In this document: one piece after another, positions 62,737 through 64,000 of the stretch | Numbering within the stretch: the first letter of the stretch is position 1 | How the letters are laid out: each line of letters starts with the position of its first letter | Assembly (NCBI RefSeq): GCF_021887715.1 | Contig: NZ_JAIQXX010000003.1 | Coordinates: forward strand, 124,001 to 188,000 | From: Winogradskyella immobilis | Lineage (GTDB): Bacteria > Bacteroidota > Bacteroidia > Flavobacteriales > Flavobacteriaceae | Direction of reading: 5' to 3' | Length of the DNA: 64,000 bases | Program-made: the position numbers and the translations under genes | The notes under the pieces: model-generated | Database searches by the model: none | Told to the model about the DNA's origin: nothing | Seen by the model: the letters and a program-made list of their open reading frames with translations, nothing else

Positions 62737-63741
62737 TTGAACGAGGCTAAACAAATAGTTACAGATATACAAAAAGGACAGATAAAGCCTATCTATTTTT
62801 TAATGGGTGAAGAAGCCTATTATATAGATAAGATTTCAGACTATATCGAAAAAAATGTTTTAGATGAAGCCGAGAAAGGATTTAACCAAGTTGTTCTTTA
62901 CGGTAGAGATATTAGTATAGAGGATATTGTTAGTAATGCTAAGCGTTATCCTATGATGGCAGAACGTCAAGTTGTAATTATTAAAGAAGCACAAGATTTA
63001 AGCAGAACGATTGAGAAACTCTCAGACTATGCAAATAATTTACAGCCAACAACAGTATTAGTTGTTAATTACAAATACAAAAAAATTGATAAGCGTAAAG
63101 CACTATATAAAGCCATACAAAAAGTTGGAGTAGTCTATGAAAGTAAGAAGTTATACGAGAACCAAGTAGGAGATTGGATTAGACGTGTACTTGCGGGTCA
63201 AGGATATTCTATAGCTCCAAAAGCAGCACAAATGCTTGTGGAATTCTTAGGTACTGATTTATTAAAAATAGACAATGAATTAAGTAAACTTAAAATTGTA
63301 TTGCCTAAAGACACTCAAATTACTCCAGAACATATTGAAGAAAATATAGGTATAAGTAAAGATTTTAACAATTTTGAATTACGAAAAGCCGTAGGTGAAT
63401 ACAATGTGGTTAAAGCCTACCAAATTGCAAAATATTTTGCGGATAATCCTAAGGATAACCCAATGGTAGTAACAGTATCATTACTCTTTAACTTCTTCTC
63501 TCAACTATTACATTTTCATGGACTAAATGATAAATCACCGCGTAGTGTAGCTTCAGCACTAAAGATTAATCCTTATTTTGTAAATGAATACATCACAGCT
63601 GCACGAAACTATCCTATGAAAAAAGTGAGTGGAGTGGTAAGTACATTGCGTGAATTTGATGTTAAAAGTAAAGGTGTTGGCGCAAATGCAATACCACAAG
63701 GGGATTTACTTAAAGAACTTTTAGTGAAGATTTTTAACTAA
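62737..63741 (+). CDS. holA: DNA polymerase III delta subunit
   Basis: 334 residues starting at TTG (62737). PIYFLMGEEAYYIDKISDYIEKNVL at the start, MMAERQVVIIKEAQDL, and the AAA-like domain with GTDLLKIDNELSKLKIV, NFFSQLLHFHGLND. It opens the beta clamp. Divergent from the HsdR_N gene. Confidence 0.92.
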   Translation: MNEAKQIVTDIQKGQIKPIYFLMGEEAYYIDKISDYIEKNVLDEAEKGFNQVVLYGRDISIEDIVSNAKRYPMMAERQVVIIKEAQDLSRTIEKLSDYANNLQPTTVLVVNYKYKKIDKRKALYKAIQKVGVVYESKKLYENQVGDWIRRVLAGQGYSIAPKAAQMLVEFLGTDLLKIDNELSKLKIVLPKDTQITPEHIEENIGISKDFNNFELRKAVGEYNVVKAYQIAKYFADNPKDNPMVVTVSLLFNFFSQLLHFHGLNDKSPRSVASALKINPYFVNEYITAARNYPMKKVSGVVSTLREFDVKSKGVGANAIPQGDLLKELLVKIFN

Positions 63742-64000
63742 TTGCCTTCAGCGGATTCTTCAACTACAATTTTATCTTTTTTATAAAAAGGAATTAAATA
63801 TTGGATGTTATAGCCAAACCCAAATCCAAAACTACCACTGTCAAAAGTTCTATTAAAACCAGGAATAAATAAGTTTTCAAAATTATTAGGCTGATCATCA
63901 CTAACTAAAAATTTTAGCTGCACATTAAGACCCATAAAAAGATTTTTAAGCAGTTCTGCTTTTATACCAAGAATAAGTTCTCCCCAAATGGAAGAAAGTC
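63738..64000 (-). CDS. Outer-membrane beta-barrel protein, DUF6048-like (5' end outside window)
   Basis: The frame is open from the right edge (64000) to a stop at 63738, so at least 87 residues are coded and the ATG at 63935 is probably internal. The text reads SSIWGELILGIKAELLKNLFMGLNVQLKFLVSD, then GFGFGYNIQYLIPF and a charged end. The Gly-aromatic alternation and GIKAELLKNLFMG pattern fit DUF6048 outer-membrane proteins of Flavobacteriia. It converges with holA, overlapping its stop by three bases. Confidence 0.7.
   Translation of the reverse strand, partial: LSSIWGELILGIKAELLKNLFMGLNVQLKFLVSDDQPNNFENLFIPGFNRTFDSGSFGFGFGYNIQYLIPFYKKDKIVVEESAEGN

Overview
The window is AT-rich, and its gene content and start-region sequence signals point to a marine Flavobacteriaceae (phylum Bacteroidota), close in feel to Winogradskyella, Olleya, Lacinutrix or Psychroserpens. 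The signs are: -7 boxes of the TAnnTTTG type in front of several genes, few Shine-Dalgarno sequences, many short lipoproteins and DUF families typical of Flavobacteriia, a menaquinone pathway built from menF/D/B/A/C/E, and dispersed CTGAGC...GTCGAAG palindromic repeats. The genus is inference. No rRNA, tRNA, CRISPR array, transposase or integrase was seen.

Layout. 1-2060: the end of an S41 peptidase and dihydrolipoyl dehydrogenase (lpdA). 2190-4090: a small accessory patch with an unrecognised 306-aa protein carrying its own terminator, a probable small structured RNA with promoter and terminator, a hairpin exposing CACCTCC, and a long imperfect palindrome at the 3' end of a small monooxygenase-like gene. 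4279-12058: small envelope and signalling genes: a DUF922-type lipoprotein, a LytS/LytTR two-component pair, an ExbB-like/TonB-C-like pair, an ECF sigma factor with a mini-protein, and an MscS-like channel. 12111-20895: housekeeping genes (DEAD helicase, pabB, tilS, adenine deaminase, YheT hydrolase, YifB). 20984-23137: a large membrane-anchored protein with TPR-like sequence. 23231-26864: an operon of an Nramp-like transporter and pxpABC (5-oxoprolinase). 26954-31123: a small acidic-tailed protein, four tandem paralogous 7-TM proteins and a sensor-less histidine kinase. 31120-37706: RluA-type pseudouridine synthase, four-helix-bundle protein, panB, a beta-propeller lipoprotein, L-serine dehydratase and a collagen-like lipoprotein. 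37909-46926: dnaK, rRNA methyltransferase, nitronate monooxygenase, an ECF42-like sigma factor with its YCII partner, and small genes. 47655-59498: a menaquinone cluster (thioesterase, menF, menD, menB, menA, menC, menE) with other genes embedded. 59590-64000: a VWA-like protein, OmpA-family lipoprotein, glycosyltransferase, HsdR_N-like nuclease-fold protein, holA, and the end of an outer-membrane protein.

How they work together. The men genes supply the sole quinone of most Flavobacteriia. The pxp operon should import and cleave 5-oxoproline, and its transporter has lost the Nramp metal-binding motifs, which suggests a different substrate. The 7-TM array ending in a histidine kinase without a sensor domain is the best candidate for an undescribed system: multipass receptors translated together with a cytoplasmic kinase whose response regulator lies elsewhere. 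A second theme is a short palindromic repeat family that has entered coding sequence in frame (LytTR regulator, adenine deaminase), taken over the leader of ade, and spread in tandem over the end of dnaK.
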